DNA from: Parvibium lacunae
GTDB taxonomy: Bacteria; Pseudomonadota; Gammaproteobacteria; Burkholderiales; Burkholderiaceae_D
Length of the DNA: 64,000 nucleotides
Assembly: GCF_003335215.1 (NCBI RefSeq)
Contig: NZ_QPGB01000003.1
Coordinates: forward strand, 248,001 to 312,000
Reading direction: 5' to 3'
The notes beneath the pieces are model-generated. The model was not told the origin of the DNA, did not search any database, and was given only the letters and a program-made list of their open reading frames with translations. Position 1 is the first letter of the stretch. Each line of letters starts with the position of its first letter. Positions 1-9,704 of the stretch are shown here, piece by piece. A program made the position numbers and the translations under genes.

Positions 1-579
<579 letters not shown>

Positions 580-595
580 TCAACGTCTTTAATGG

Positions 596-622
596 AAAAA
601 GGCTTCGCACCTGCGAAGCCTT
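596..622 (-). terminator. Intrinsic terminator downstream of rpmA
   Basis: An 11-bp perfect inverted repeat (599-609 with 612-622, arm AAGGCTTCGCA) is followed, reading on the minus strand, by a short T run (complement of the A run at 596-600). It lies between rpmA and obgE and may be a partial terminator that lowers obgE expression relative to the ribosomal protein genes. Confidence 0.7.
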
Positions 623-673
623 GAGTGTAAAACAAAGCAAGCGGTCAATTGACCAGCTTGTGTGCTTGTTTAC

Positions 674-931
674 TTATGCTGCCACGACGCTCACGGTGGA
701 ACGCTTCAATGGGCCAGTGATGCTGAACTTGACAACACCATCTGTTGTAGCAAATAGGGTGTGATCTTTACCCATACCCACATTATCGCCAGCGTGGAAT
801 TTAGTGCCGCGTTGACGAACAATGATACTGCCTGCATTGATTTGCTGACCACCGTAAACTTTTACACCCAGTCGTTTGGCTTCCGAGTCACGACCGTTTC
901 GCGTAGAGCCGCCGCCTTTTTTCTGTGCCAT
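674..931 (-). CDS. rpmA: 50S ribosomal protein L27
   Basis: Bacterial L27, a large-subunit protein whose N-terminal tail reaches the peptidyl transferase centre. The 85-residue product has the family start [16 protein letters not shown] and the conserved core with [18 protein letters not shown] and [10 protein letters not shown]. Length is normal. It lies 48 bases downstream of rplU and upstream of obgE, and is read from the same promoter near 1431-1459. Confidence 0.98.
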   Translation of the reverse strand: MAQKKGGGSTRNGRDSEAKRLGVKVYGGQQINAGSIIVRQRGTKFHAGDNVGMGKDHTLFATTDGVVKFSITGPLKRSTVSVVAA

Positions 932-979
932 TTCCTATGCTCCTAAACTGAAAGAGGGGATCTTGATTTCACCAAACAA

Positions 980-1291
980 TTATCCATTGATTGCTTCAAT
1001 GCGAAGCTCGGTGTAATTTTGGCGATGGCCTTGGCGCTTTTGATAGTGCTTGCGGCGACGCATTTTAAAAATCTTCACTTTATCGTGACGGCCTTGTGAT
1101 ACTACGGTAGCCTTGATAGACGCACCGGCAACCAAAGGCGCACCAACTTTCAGTTGTTCGCCTTGCCCAACGGCAAGAATTTGGTCCAGCGTGACTTCTT
1201 GGCCAACGTCCGCAGATATCTGTTCTACTTTAATCTTTTCGCCAGCGACAACTTTGTATTGTTTGCCGCCAGTTTTTACGATCGCGTACAT
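980..1291 (-). CDS. rplU: 50S ribosomal protein L21
   Basis: Bacterial L21, which binds 23S rRNA in the large subunit. The start is taken at the ATG complementary to 1289-1291, giving [12 protein letters not shown], the universal L21 N-terminus, and 103 residues, the usual length; an AGAGG ribosome binding site lies just upstream. The frame stays open to 1375, but that extension is unlike L21. The C-terminal part carries the basic [15 protein letters not shown] stretch expected for rRNA binding. First gene of rplU-rpmA-obgE. Confidence 0.97.
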   Translation of the reverse strand: MYAIVKTGGKQYKVVAGEKIKVEQISADVGQEVTLDQILAVGQGEQLKVGAPLVAGASIKATVVSQGRHDKVKIFKMRRRKHYQKRQGHRQNYTELRIEAING

Positions 1292-1430
1292 TGTTAAACC
1301 TCTGTAAATAAGTAAAAAGTGATCCCGTTTCATTTGACTCTGCCAACCAACAACGGCCATCGAGAGAACGGGCAAAGGATTAATCTTCGAGCACTGATAT
1401 TGCTAGCCCAGACTAAAACCAGAACTTAGT

Positions 1431-1459
1431 ATTATAAGAAAATAGCCGGACACTGTCAA
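1431..1459 (-). promoter_or_regulatory. Sigma70 promoter of rplU-rpmA
   Basis: On the minus strand TTGACA (1454-1459) and TATAAT (1431-1436) are separated by exactly 17 bases, a consensus sigma70 promoter. It lies about 140 bases upstream of the rplU start and accounts for strong transcription of the ribosomal protein genes. Confidence 0.85.
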
Positions 1460-1512
1460 ACCTGACCTAGTCAATCCCTTCGGTGGAAGCAAGCGAGTAA
1501 AGAACAACAGGC

Positions 1513-1518
1513 TATAAT
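1513..1518 (+). promoter_or_regulatory. Possible -10 element of ispB
   Basis: TATAAT on the plus strand in the divergent rplU-ispB gap. No good -35 box is found 16 to 18 bases upstream, so only the -10 hexamer supports it. If used, RNA would begin near 1525. The 303-base gap 1292-1594 holds this and the rplU promoter; nothing else is recognised there. Confidence 0.45.
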
Positions 1519-1594
1519 AGGCGACATTTGATACTTGATAAGAGCATGCCCAAGCCTAACTGGCGGGGGGCTCCTTCAACTTGACTTAATTTCA

Positions 1595-2617
1595 GTGAAC
1601 GCGCCTAACTCTGATTCCTTTACCGCTCCCTCTGCGACGGCTATTTTTGCAGCAATTGCACCCGACATGGCGGCGGTTGACGAGGTCATACGTAAGCGCC
1701 TACTCTCGGAAATACCTTTAATTAGCCAAGTTGGCGATTATATTATCAGCGCGGGGGGGAAGCGTTTACGCCCTGCCTTACTGCTATTGCTGGCACAGGC
1801 ACTCGGCTACCAGCCAGCCCAAGAACAGCACGACACACCCAAATTACATACACTTGCGGCGGTAATCGAGTTTATTCATACTGCAACGCTGCTGCATGAT
1901 GATGTGGTCGATGAATCCGCCCTACGTCGCGGCCGAGCAACCGCAAATGCCTTATTTGGTAATGCTGCCTCCGTTCTAGTTGGCGACTTCCTTTACTCAC
2001 GTGCCTTCCAAATGATGGTGGCGTGTGACGACATGGCAGTCATGCGAATCTTGGCCGATGCTACTAATACAATTGCAGAAGGTGAGGTTTTACAGCTCCT
2101 GAACTGCAATGACCCTGATGTAACAGAGGCGCGTTATTTTCAAGTTATCCGCTTCAAAACAGCGCGGTTATTTGAGGCTGCTGCTGAAATTGCTGGCATC
2201 TTGAATGGCCTCCCCATAGATCAGATTGCGCAATGTGCCGAGTTTGGGCGCCGAATCGGCACAGCATTCCAACTCATTGATGACGTCTTGGATTACTCAG
2301 GCGCAGTGGAACAAATCGGTAAAAATGTTGGAGACGATTTGCGCGAAGGAAAGCCCACGCTGCCACTCATTTATCTTTTGCAACACGGTGAGCCAGCGCT
2401 AGTGAACCTAGTTCGTAGCGCCATTCTAAACGGTGGCAGCAGTGAGTTTGACACCATTCTCAGCGCAGTGCAGCGCAGCGGCGCGCTGGCCTACACCCAG
2501 GCAGCGGCGACAGATGAAATCCGCTTGGCGCGAACTTGGCTCGACAGCTTGCCAGCCAGCCCTTGGCAGAGTAGCCTGCAATCACTCTGTGATTATTCAC
2601 TAGCACGCCTCAGTTAG
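1595..2617 (+). CDS. ispB: Polyprenyl (octaprenyl) diphosphate synthase
   Basis: Trans-polyprenyl diphosphate synthase that extends farnesyl diphosphate with isopentenyl diphosphate to make the quinone side chain. Both aspartate-rich motifs are present (DDVVD after LLH, and DDVLD in IDDVLDYSG), with the family GGKRLRPAL motif near the N-terminus. The frame is open from TTG 1535; GTG 1595 (VNAPNSD) gives 340 residues, closer to the family length, while ATG 1668 would also be possible. No clear ribosome binding site decides between them. It is divergent from rplU, the usual betaproteobacterial arrangement. Chain length of the product is inferred from the family only. Confidence 0.92.
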   Translation: MNAPNSDSFTAPSATAIFAAIAPDMAAVDEVIRKRLLSEIPLISQVGDYIISAGGKRLRPALLLLLAQALGYQPAQEQHDTPKLHTLAAVIEFIHTATLLHDDVVDESALRRGRATANALFGNAASVLVGDFLYSRAFQMMVACDDMAVMRILADATNTIAEGEVLQLLNCNDPDVTEARYFQVIRFKTARLFEAAAEIAGILNGLPIDQIAQCAEFGRRIGTAFQLIDDVLDYSGAVEQIGKNVGDDLREGKPTLPLIYLLQHGEPALVNLVRSAILNGGSSEFDTILSAVQRSGALAYTQAAATDEIRLARTWLDSLPASPWQSSLQSLCDYSLARLS

Positions 2618-2720
2618 CCCTAACCCTGACGTGAGCAGGACAGCTCGCGGATAAGCATAGAACCTTTATTGTTGACATAGCCCTAGTCAGTTAGCGTATC
2701 CCAACACCGAAACGATCATC

Positions 2721-4016
2721 ATGGAAAATCTCCCTCTCTGGGCACAAATCAGTATTTTGGTTTTTCTTTTGATATTTTCTGGCTTTTTTTCGATTGCAGA
2801 AACCAGCCTGATGGCGCTGAATCGCTATCGACTCAAACATTTGGTGAAGCAAGGCTCGCGTGCGGCCAAAGTAACAGCAGGTCTGCTGGAACAAACTGAC
2901 CGGTTACTAGGAACCGTCTTATTGGGCAATAACTTGCTCAATACAGCCGCAACCACCCTAATCACTGCACTCACCATTGCGATTTATGGCAATGATGAAA
3001 TCGCCCTGACCATTGCCACCGCGGTAATTGCGTTCGCAATTATTGTCTTCAGTGAAATCACCCCGAAAGTGATAGGCGCGCGTTTCCCAGAAAAAATCGC
3101 GCTGCCGGCCAGTTATCTGCTCGTACCGATTCTTAAATTACTCTATCCGGCATTTTGGTTCGTCAATTTATTTGTCGGTCGCCTGCTACAACTCCTTCGT
3201 CTAAAGCCTGCGCAAGAAACACAGCAATCCCTCAGCATGGAAGAGTTACGGACAGTCGTCCTCGAATCCAGCGCCTTCATTCCCAAAAAACATCACAGCA
3301 TTCTGGTGAATTTATTTGAATTAGAGCAAATTGCGGTCGATGATGTGATGACCCCACGCGCACAAATCGAGGGGCTCAATATTGGTGCGAACACCCATGA
3401 AGGCATGCAAAGTGTGCGCGATCAACTGGCAACTTGCTATCACAATAAGCTACCCGTGTTTGAGGAAGACATTCATAACACCATCGGGATTCTCCATGTC
3501 CGGCGCTTACTTGGCCAGCTGGCAGACCCTGATTTTGATTTGACTGGGCTGCGTGAACTACTCAGTGATCCGTACTACATTCCATCAGGCACCCCCCTGT
3601 TTCAACAACTTCAATATTTCCAGGAAAACAAGCAGCGCCTGGGTCTGGTAGTGGATGAGTATGGCGAAGTCCTCGGTTTGATTACCTTAGAGGATATTTT
3701 GGAACAAATTATTGGTGAGTTTACAACCAGTATGCCCACCAGCCAACATGCAGAGACCATGTGGGATAGCACCGATAGCGTGATTGTCGAAGGCAGCATT
3801 CCCTTGCGGGAGCTCAATCGTCGTCTTCACCTGAATTTAGCGCTCAATGGACCGAAAACCTTGAATGGCTTGATTCTTGAATGGTTACAAGAAATTCCAG
3901 AGCATGGTGTCAGCTTCAAGCTAGGGGACCACGTGATTGAAATCCTGCAAGTGCAGCAAAATGCCGTGAAAACCGCGCGAATAGCAAAGCTGAAAGCACG
4001 CCATTTGGCGAACTGA
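2721..4016 (+). CDS. CNNM/CorB-family (HlyC/CorC, DUF21) membrane protein
   Basis: Inner-membrane protein of the CorB/YfjD family, linked to magnesium or cobalt transport in related bacteria. Order of parts: DUF21 membrane domain with about four hydrophobic segments (residues 1-190), paired CBS domains (about 205-335, beginning DVMTPRAQI and containing GLVVDEYGEVLGLITLEDILE), and a C-terminal CorC_HlyC transporter-associated domain. Length of 431 residues is normal. A TTGACA at 2672-2677 could be part of a promoter but has no good -10. It precedes pilB, which is a frequent neighbour in betaproteobacteria. Confidence 0.9.
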   Translation: MENLPLWAQISILVFLLIFSGFFSIAETSLMALNRYRLKHLVKQGSRAAKVTAGLLEQTDRLLGTVLLGNNLLNTAATTLITALTIAIYGNDEIALTIATAVIAFAIIVFSEITPKVIGARFPEKIALPASYLLVPILKLLYPAFWFVNLFVGRLLQLLRLKPAQETQQSLSMEELRTVVLESSAFIPKKHHSILVNLFELEQIAVDDVMTPRAQIEGLNIGANTHEGMQSVRDQLATCYHNKLPVFEEDIHNTIGILHVRRLLGQLADPDFDLTGLRELLSDPYYIPSGTPLFQQLQYFQENKQRLGLVVDEYGEVLGLITLEDILEQIIGEFTTSMPTSQHAETMWDSTDSVIVEGSIPLRELNRRLHLNLALNGPKTLNGLILEWLQEIPEHGVSFKLGDHVIEILQVQQNAVKTARIAKLKARHLAN

Positions 4017-4124
4017 ACTGTTGGTAAAAGCGCGTTCGATAGCGCTAGAACAGCGAACTAACTTTACAAGGCACAAGCTGGAATGCATTATTCACTCTTG
4101 TCTTGCTCTTATTCTTTCTAAGTT

Positions 4125-5867
4125 ATGGCTGTCTCTCCTTCTGCCGCCAGTCAAGCACCCGCTAGCACCTTGGTTCTGTCCGGATTAGCCCGTGCGCTCG
4201 TGCAAGGTAATGCACTGCGGGCGGATCTTGCGGATGATTTATTCAAAAAGGCGAATGCGAATAAAAGCGCCTTCATTGATGAATTACTTAGCAATGGCGC
4301 ACTCAGTCCCCGCCAAGTCGCCCGTTTTTGTGCCGATACCTTTGGCTACGCTTTACTGGACTTATCTGCCGTTAGCATTGAAGCGCTCCCGAGTGGGATA
4401 CTCGACAGCAAATTATCAAAAAATCTGCGCGCAGTCGCATTGAACAAGCGGGGTAACCGACTCGCCGTTGGAGTCTCTGACCCGACTAATCAGCAGATTA
4501 GTGAGCAAATCAAATTTCAGACTCAATTGGCTGTGGATCTCGTCGTGGTCGAACACGACAAATTACTACAACTCATCGGCACCCTCACCCAAAGCACCGA
4601 AGGCTCCCTTAATACACTGATTGGCGATGATTTCGACCTTGGAGACCTAGAAGAGCAAACGCAACACGATACTGCCGCCCTCGATCAAGATGCCGATGTT
4701 GATGACGCACCCGTCGTCAAGTTTTTGCAAAAGATCCTGTTCGATGCTATCAATCAAGGTGCCTCAGATTTACATTTTGAGCCTTATGAAAAGTTTTACC
4801 GGATTCGATTCCGTGTAGACGGGCAGCTGCGGGAAGTCGCTCAACCACCCTTAGCAATTAAGGAAAAACTGGCCTCCCGCATCAAAGTCATCTCTCGCAT
4901 GGATATTGCTGAAAAACGCATCCCACAAGATGGTCGAATGAAATTGGCCGTATCTGCCACCCGCGCGATTGATTTTCGGGTCAGTAGCTTACCCACATTG
5001 TTTGGTGAAAAAATCGTGATGCGGATTCTTGATCCGTCTAGTGCCAAGTTAGGTATTGATGCGCTTGGCTATGATCCTGAACAAAAAACCGTGCTGATGG
5101 AGACCATACAGCGTCCCTATGGCATGGTCTTAGTGACTGGGCCGACGGGTAGCGGTAAAACCGTCTCGCTCTACACCTGTTTGAATATCTTGAATCAACC
5201 TGGCGTGAATATTTCGACTGCAGAGGACCCGGCAGAGATTAACTTACCCGGCATTAATCAGGTCAACGTAAATGATAAGGCGGGTTTAACTTTCGCGGCA
5301 GCGCTCAAGTCTTTTCTGCGTCAGGATCCAGATGTCATCATGGTGGGGGAGATACGCGATCTCGAAACCGCTGACATTTCAATCAAAGCAGCACAAACCG
5401 GTCACATGGTCTTTTCTACGCTGCATACCAACGATGCGCCCAGTACAATTACGCGCCTAATGAATATGGGGGTCGCCCCTTTCAATATCGCTTCTAGTAT
5501 TTTATTGATTACCGCGCAGCGTCTGGCTCGACGGCTATGTAGCTGTAAACAACCCCTGCCTATGTCAGACACAGCCTTGCTTGAAGCGGGATTCCGCGAA
5601 GAAGACTTAGACGGGAGCTGGACACCCTATAAGCCAGTTGGTTGTGAACGTTGTGGGGGCAGTGGCTACAAAGGGCGGGTCGGGATCTATCAAGTAATGC
5701 CGATTACCGAAACCATGCAAAAAATCATTTTGAATCAGGGAAATGCCATACAGATTGCCGAGCAAGCTGAAAAGGATGGGGTCAACAGCTTGCGTCGGGC
5801 TGGCCTGATGAAAGTCAAACAAGGCTTGACGTCAATTGAAGAAGTGCTTGGCTGCACCAATGAATAA
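4125..5867 (+). CDS. pilB: Type IV pilus assembly ATPase PilB
   Basis: Cytoplasmic hexameric ATPase that powers type IV pilus extension. N-terminal MshEN/GSPII_E domain (residues 20-155), then the secretion ATPase domain with Walker A GPTGSGKT at 339-346, the Asp box near RQDPDVIMVGEIRD and the His box near TLHTND. The C-terminal part has the zinc-binding cysteine pairs CSC and CERCGGSG. Length of 580 residues is typical. It is followed after 13 bases by pilC and then pilD, so the three form an operon; no major pilin gene is in the window. Confidence 0.96.
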   Translation: MAVSPSAASQAPASTLVLSGLARALVQGNALRADLADDLFKKANANKSAFIDELLSNGALSPRQVARFCADTFGYALLDLSAVSIEALPSGILDSKLSKNLRAVALNKRGNRLAVGVSDPTNQQISEQIKFQTQLAVDLVVVEHDKLLQLIGTLTQSTEGSLNTLIGDDFDLGDLEEQTQHDTAALDQDADVDDAPVVKFLQKILFDAINQGASDLHFEPYEKFYRIRFRVDGQLREVAQPPLAIKEKLASRIKVISRMDIAEKRIPQDGRMKLAVSATRAIDFRVSSLPTLFGEKIVMRILDPSSAKLGIDALGYDPEQKTVLMETIQRPYGMVLVTGPTGSGKTVSLYTCLNILNQPGVNISTAEDPAEINLPGINQVNVNDKAGLTFAAALKSFLRQDPDVIMVGEIRDLETADISIKAAQTGHMVFSTLHTNDAPSTITRLMNMGVAPFNIASSILLITAQRLARRLCSCKQPLPMSDTALLEAGFREEDLDGSWTPYKPVGCERCGGSGYKGRVGIYQVMPITETMQKIILNQGNAIQIAEQAEKDGVNSLRRAGLMKVKQGLTSIEEVLGCTNE

Positions 5868-5880
5868 CTAGGAGGAAACC

Positions 5881-7101
5881 ATGGCCACCAAAGCAGAAAA
5901 GGACGTCAAACAATATTTGTTTGCGTGGGAAGGTAAAGACCGCTCTGGCAAGCAAGTGAAAGGGGAGGTTCGCTCTACCGGTACGAGCGCCGTCTCTGCA
6001 ACCTTGCGGCGGCAAGGGATTCTCGTTACCAAAGTCAAAAAGCTGACCAAAAGCGGGGGTAAAAAAATTACCGATAAAGACATTACCGTCTTTTCTCGTC
6101 AGCTAGCAACAATGATCAAGTCTGGCGTTCCACTGCTACAAGCGTTTGATATTGTAGCCAAGGGCCATGCCAATCCTTCGGTGGGTAAATTGCTGAATGA
6201 CATTCGTAATGACGTTGAAACCGGAACATCACTCAGCGCGGCCTTTCGAAAATATCCGCTTTACTTCGACCAACTCTTTTGCAATTTGGTGGCAGCCGGT
6301 GAGCAAGCAGGTATTCTAGATCAACTGATGGATCGCATCGCCCAACAAAAAGAAAAAACCCAAGCAGTGAAGAAAAAAATCAAAGGGGCCTTGATGTATC
6401 CCACAGCTGTGTTGGTCGTCGCTTTTATCGTGACCGCCGTGATTATGCTGTTCGTCGTCCCGGCCTTTAAGAAAGTATTCGAAAGCTTCGGTGCAGACTT
6501 ACCCGCGCCAACCCTCTTTGTGATGGCTATTTCTGATTTCTTTGTTGACTATTGGTATCTTGTTTTCGGCAGTATCTTCTTTGCGTTCTATTTCTTTATA
6601 CAAGCGCTGAGGCGCTCGACTGCACTACAGGCAAAAATGGACCGGCTGCTACTGAATATTCCAGTTTTTGGTGATCTGGTTCGCAAAGGCGTCATTGCCC
6701 GCTGGACACGAACCATGTCAACGATGTTTGCAGCAGGGGTACCACTGGTAGAAGCCCTTGATTCGGTGGGGGGGGCGTCAGGCAATGCCGTTTATGCGGA
6801 AGCAACCCGGCAAATTCAGAGTGAAGTCAGCACCGGAACGAGCTTAACAGTCGCCATGCAGCAAACCAATGTCTTTCCGCCGATGGTGACACAAATGACG
6901 GCAATTGGTGAAGAATCTGGGGCGCTGGATGGCATGCTATCCCGCGTGGCTGACTTTTATGAAGAAGAAGTGGATGAAATGGTTAAGTCGCTGTCGAGCC
7001 TCATGGAGCCAATTATCATGGTTGTGCTGGGGGTCATCATTGGTGGCTTGATTGTTGCGATGTACTTACCGATCTTCAAATTGGGAGCGGTCGTTGGCTG
7101 A
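5881..7101 (+). CDS. pilC: Type IV pilus inner-membrane platform protein PilC
   Basis: Inner-membrane platform of the type IV pilus machine, which couples PilB ATP hydrolysis to pilin extraction. The 406 residues hold two tandem T2SSF domains (about 68-192 and 272-395), each ending in a hydrophobic segment, with the typical FSRQLATMIKSGVPLLQAF opening and the GEESG motif in the second. An AGGAGG ribosome binding site lies before ATG 5881. The end of the gene overlaps the start of pilD. Confidence 0.96.
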   Translation: MATKAEKDVKQYLFAWEGKDRSGKQVKGEVRSTGTSAVSATLRRQGILVTKVKKLTKSGGKKITDKDITVFSRQLATMIKSGVPLLQAFDIVAKGHANPSVGKLLNDIRNDVETGTSLSAAFRKYPLYFDQLFCNLVAAGEQAGILDQLMDRIAQQKEKTQAVKKKIKGALMYPTAVLVVAFIVTAVIMLFVVPAFKKVFESFGADLPAPTLFVMAISDFFVDYWYLVFGSIFFAFYFFIQALRRSTALQAKMDRLLLNIPVFGDLVRKGVIARWTRTMSTMFAAGVPLVEALDSVGGASGNAVYAEATRQIQSEVSTGTSLTVAMQQTNVFPPMVTQMTAIGEESGALDGMLSRVADFYEEEVDEMVKSLSSLMEPIIMVVLGVIIGGLIVAMYLPIFKLGAVVG

Positions 7102-7972
7102 TCTTTTTGCGGTGTTGTCATCCTATCCACTCCTCGCGTATGGGGTAGTGGTCTTATTCAGTCTGCTAATAGGCAGTTTTCTGAATGTAGTCATCTACCG
7201 TCTCCCCGTCATGATGCAGCAAGCCTGGGCCCGTGACTGCGCGGAACTGCGCGGCGAGCCGAGCCCAGACACCCCTCCTTTCAATCTCGCGGTTCCTCGC
7301 TCGCGCTGTGGGACCTGCGGGCACATGATTGGTGCCTGGGAAAACATTCCTATCGTGAGCTTTTTGTGGCTACGGGGCCGCTGTCGTGCCTGCAAAACGC
7401 CATTAAGTTGGCGCTATCCTGCGATCGAGCTGATCAGTGCCTTACTCGCGTTGGCTTGCTTGCACATTTTTGGTCTGAGCTGGCAAGCCTTGTTCGCCAG
7501 CGTTTTTGCTTGGGTCTTACTGGTTTTGGCTTGCATTGATTTCGATACGCAACTACTGCCAGACAGTCTGACTCTCCCTCTTCTGTGGCTCGGTCTATTG
7601 TTCAACGCTGGGCTCGCAACCATCGGGTTTTGCTCGCTTCAAGCAGCGGTGTATGGCGCGGCGATTGGCTATCTCAGCCTGTGGTCTGTGTATTGGGTAT
7701 TTAAACTCGTCACCGGCAAAGAAGGAATGGGCTATGGCGATTTCAAACTGCTGGCGGCGCTGGGGGCTTGGTTTGGCTGGCAAGCACTTCCCGCGATCAT
7801 TTTGCTTTCGTCGATCAGTGGCGCAATTATCGGCTCACTCTGGCTGCTATTGCACCGACAGGGGCGTGATCACCCAATCCCCTTTGGGCCTTTTCTAGCG
7901 TGTGCAGGTCTATTGCAACTGTTTTTTGGGCCAACACTGCAGTACATTCTAAGTGTTTTCTCGCCTGTCTGA
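7094..7972 (+). CDS. pilD: Prepilin leader peptidase/N-methyltransferase PilD
   Basis: A24-family aspartic peptidase that cleaves and N-methylates type IV prepilins. It has a N-terminal membrane segment, a cytoplasmic zinc module with two CxxC pairs (CGTC and CRAC), then multiple membrane helices with the two catalytic aspartates in IDFDTQLLPD and GMGYGDFKLL. The start is placed at TTG 7094, 6 bases after a GGGAG site and overlapping the pilC stop by 8 bases; this gives 292 residues, a usual length. The frame is open from TTG 7052, but that start lacks a ribosome binding site. Confidence 0.94.
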   Translation: MADLFAVLSSYPLLAYGVVVLFSLLIGSFLNVVIYRLPVMMQQAWARDCAELRGEPSPDTPPFNLAVPRSRCGTCGHMIGAWENIPIVSFLWLRGRCRACKTPLSWRYPAIELISALLALACLHIFGLSWQALFASVFAWVLLVLACIDFDTQLLPDSLTLPLLWLGLLFNAGLATIGFCSLQAAVYGAAIGYLSLWSVYWVFKLVTGKEGMGYGDFKLLAALGAWFGWQALPAIILLSSISGAIIGSLWLLLHRQGRDHPIPFGPFLACAGLLQLFFGPTLQYILSVFSPV

Positions 7973-7978
7973 GATTCG

Positions 7979-8605
7979 ATGAACACCCCACTTCGAATAG
8001 GCATGACAGGGGGCATTGGCAGCGGAAAAAGTGCGGCGGCTCATTATTTTGCTCATCTTGGGGCAACGATTATCGATAGCGATCAAATCGCACATCAACT
8101 CACGACCTCAGGGGGATTAGCCATCCCCGCCATACGTCAACACTTCGGTACGGATTACTTAACAACAAATGGCAGCCTCGATAGGCAACGCATGCGCGAA
8201 CGTATCTTTCAAGATCACGTAGCGAAAAGGACACTTGAAGCGATCTTGCATCCGCTTATCCGTGCTGCCTGTTGGCAACAAGCGCAGGAATCCGCTGCGG
8301 CACCTTATCAAATCTGGGTCATTCCCTTACTCTATGAACACCCAGACTGGCAAGAAAATCTAGATCGCATTCTGGTGATTGATTGTGATGAGGAAACGCA
8401 AATTCATCGAGTTATGCAGCGCAGCCAGCTGACACGGGAGGCCGTTGAGCAGATTTTGCGGCAACAAGCGAAGCGTATTGATCGACTCAGTATTGCGAAT
8501 GATGTGATTGTTAATATAGGCGACTTCGCTGCTCTCCAGCAGCAGGTTGATGCACTGCACCAACTCTACCTGAACCGCACACCACAAAACCATCACAGAT
8601 TGTAG
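7979..8605 (+). CDS. coaE: Dephospho-CoA kinase
   Basis: Last enzyme of coenzyme A biosynthesis: phosphorylates the 3'-hydroxyl of dephospho-CoA with ATP. P-loop GGIGSGKS at residues 11-18, followed by the family IDSDQIAHQL substrate motif and the HPLIR segment. 208 residues, normal length. It starts 6 bases after the pilD stop, the common pilD-coaE linkage in beta- and gammaproteobacteria. Confidence 0.96.
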   Translation: MNTPLRIGMTGGIGSGKSAAAHYFAHLGATIIDSDQIAHQLTTSGGLAIPAIRQHFGTDYLTTNGSLDRQRMRERIFQDHVAKRTLEAILHPLIRAACWQQAQESAAAPYQIWVIPLLYEHPDWQENLDRILVIDCDEETQIHRVMQRSQLTREAVEQILRQQAKRIDRLSIANDVIVNIGDFAALQQQVDALHQLYLNRTPQNHHRL

Positions 8606-8712
8606 GCAGCAGGCGCTAGTTTTTTTGTTGGCTGATAGCGCGCCAGGATTTAAATCTGGTATTGTTCAGGGTTATACCATTTTCACGAACACTCAGTTAA
8701 TCATTAGGCATT

Positions 8713-9471
8713 GTGAGCGCCATACTCTACGAATATCCTTTTAACGAGCGGGTTAGAACCCTGTTACGGCTGGAAGATTTATGGGACAAGTTCTCGTTCT
8801 TCTTAGCCCAGGAAAACGCGCTGCAACATCATACGGCGCTGGTCACGTTATTCGAGATGCTTGATATTGTTGGGCGCGCCGATCTCAAATCAGATTTACT
8901 ACAAGAGCTTGAGCGTCAGCGTCAAGTGTTGGCTGCCTTCCGCAACAACCCACAAATTGAAGAGCGCGTTCTTGAAGAGATCCTCACTAACATCGAACAG
9001 GCAGCACAAGGCTTGAGCCAGAGCCAAGGTAAAACCGGGCAATATCTACGTGATAATGAATGGCTCATGAGCGTTCGCAGTCGAACCATTATTCCAGGTG
9101 GCGCATGCGAATTTGATCTGCCGTCTTATCATGCTTGGCTGCAACAGTCTCATGACATTCGCCGCCAGGACATTGAACGCTGGGTTGGCCCGATGCAGCC
9201 GTTGTTTGATTCAATTCAGATCGTCCTGCGCTTATTGCGCGAAAGCGGCCACCGCAGTCACCAAATCGCCCAGCAAGGTAGCTTTCAACAGATGTTGGGC
9301 GGCAAGCAATACCAAATGATGCAGGTACGGATTGCCGACCCTCGTTTCATTCCTGAAATGAGCGCCAATAAATACATGCTATGGGTACGATTCACCACTC
9401 AAGATGGGGATCTCAAGCCCAAACCAGCAGAACAAGATGTTCCATTTGATTTAACGCTGTGTAATTTTTAG
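8713..9471 (+). CDS. zapD: Cell division protein ZapD
   Basis: FtsZ-associated protein (formerly YacF/DUF1342) that bundles FtsZ filaments. Recognised from its N-terminus ([20 protein letters not shown]), the overall 252-residue helical sequence, and its place between coaE and yacG. The start is a GTG at 8713. No catalytic motifs are expected. It lies 107 bases after coaE and just before yacG. Confidence 0.94.
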   Translation: MSAILYEYPFNERVRTLLRLEDLWDKFSFFLAQENALQHHTALVTLFEMLDIVGRADLKSDLLQELERQRQVLAAFRNNPQIEERVLEEILTNIEQAAQGLSQSQGKTGQYLRDNEWLMSVRSRTIIPGGACEFDLPSYHAWLQQSHDIRRQDIERWVGPMQPLFDSIQIVLRLLRESGHRSHQIAQQGSFQQMLGGKQYQMMQVRIADPRFIPEMSANKYMLWVRFTTQDGDLKPKPAEQDVPFDLTLCNF

Positions 9472-9484
9472 GGCGTTGTTCGTC

Positions 9485-9685
9485 ATGAAAGTCAAGTGCC
9501 CTACTTGCCATCAAACCCACGATTGGGATACCCGTAACCGCTACCGCCCATTTTGTTCTGAACGCTGTAAGCAAATTGATCTGGGCGCTTGGGCTGACGA
9601 GCGTTATCGTGTTGCGGGCGCACCGCTGGATGAAAACGCTGTCAGTGTCGATGAATGGGGCCAGTCTTCATCACAGGCCCATTAG
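9485..9685 (+). CDS. yacG: DNA gyrase inhibitor YacG
   Basis: Small zinc protein; in E. coli YacG binds GyrB and inhibits gyrase. Four cysteines form the zinc site: C5 and C8 (CPTC), C24 and C28 (CSERC). The ATG at 9485 gives [10 protein letters not shown] and 66 residues, the family length; the in-frame TTG at 9476 is less likely. It follows zapD after 13 bases and meets the M48 protease gene tail to tail. Confidence 0.94.
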   Translation: MKVKCPTCHQTHDWDTRNRYRPFCSERCKQIDLGAWADERYRVAGAPLDENAVSVDEWGQSSSQAH

Positions 9686-9691
9686 CCTGTG
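9672..9691. terminator. Hairpin in the yacG / M48 convergent gap
   Basis: A 7-bp inverted repeat CACAGGC/GCCTGTG with a 6-base loop spans the yacG stop codon, between two convergent genes. It has no T run on either strand, so a terminator role is only suggested by position. Confidence 0.3.
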
Positions 9692-9704
9692 CCAATACCG
9701 TGAA

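Noticed and set aside
4066-4085. Sigma54-like promoter before pilB (GGCAC...ATGC)
   Set aside because: The spacing between GG and GC elements does not fit the sigma54 consensus.
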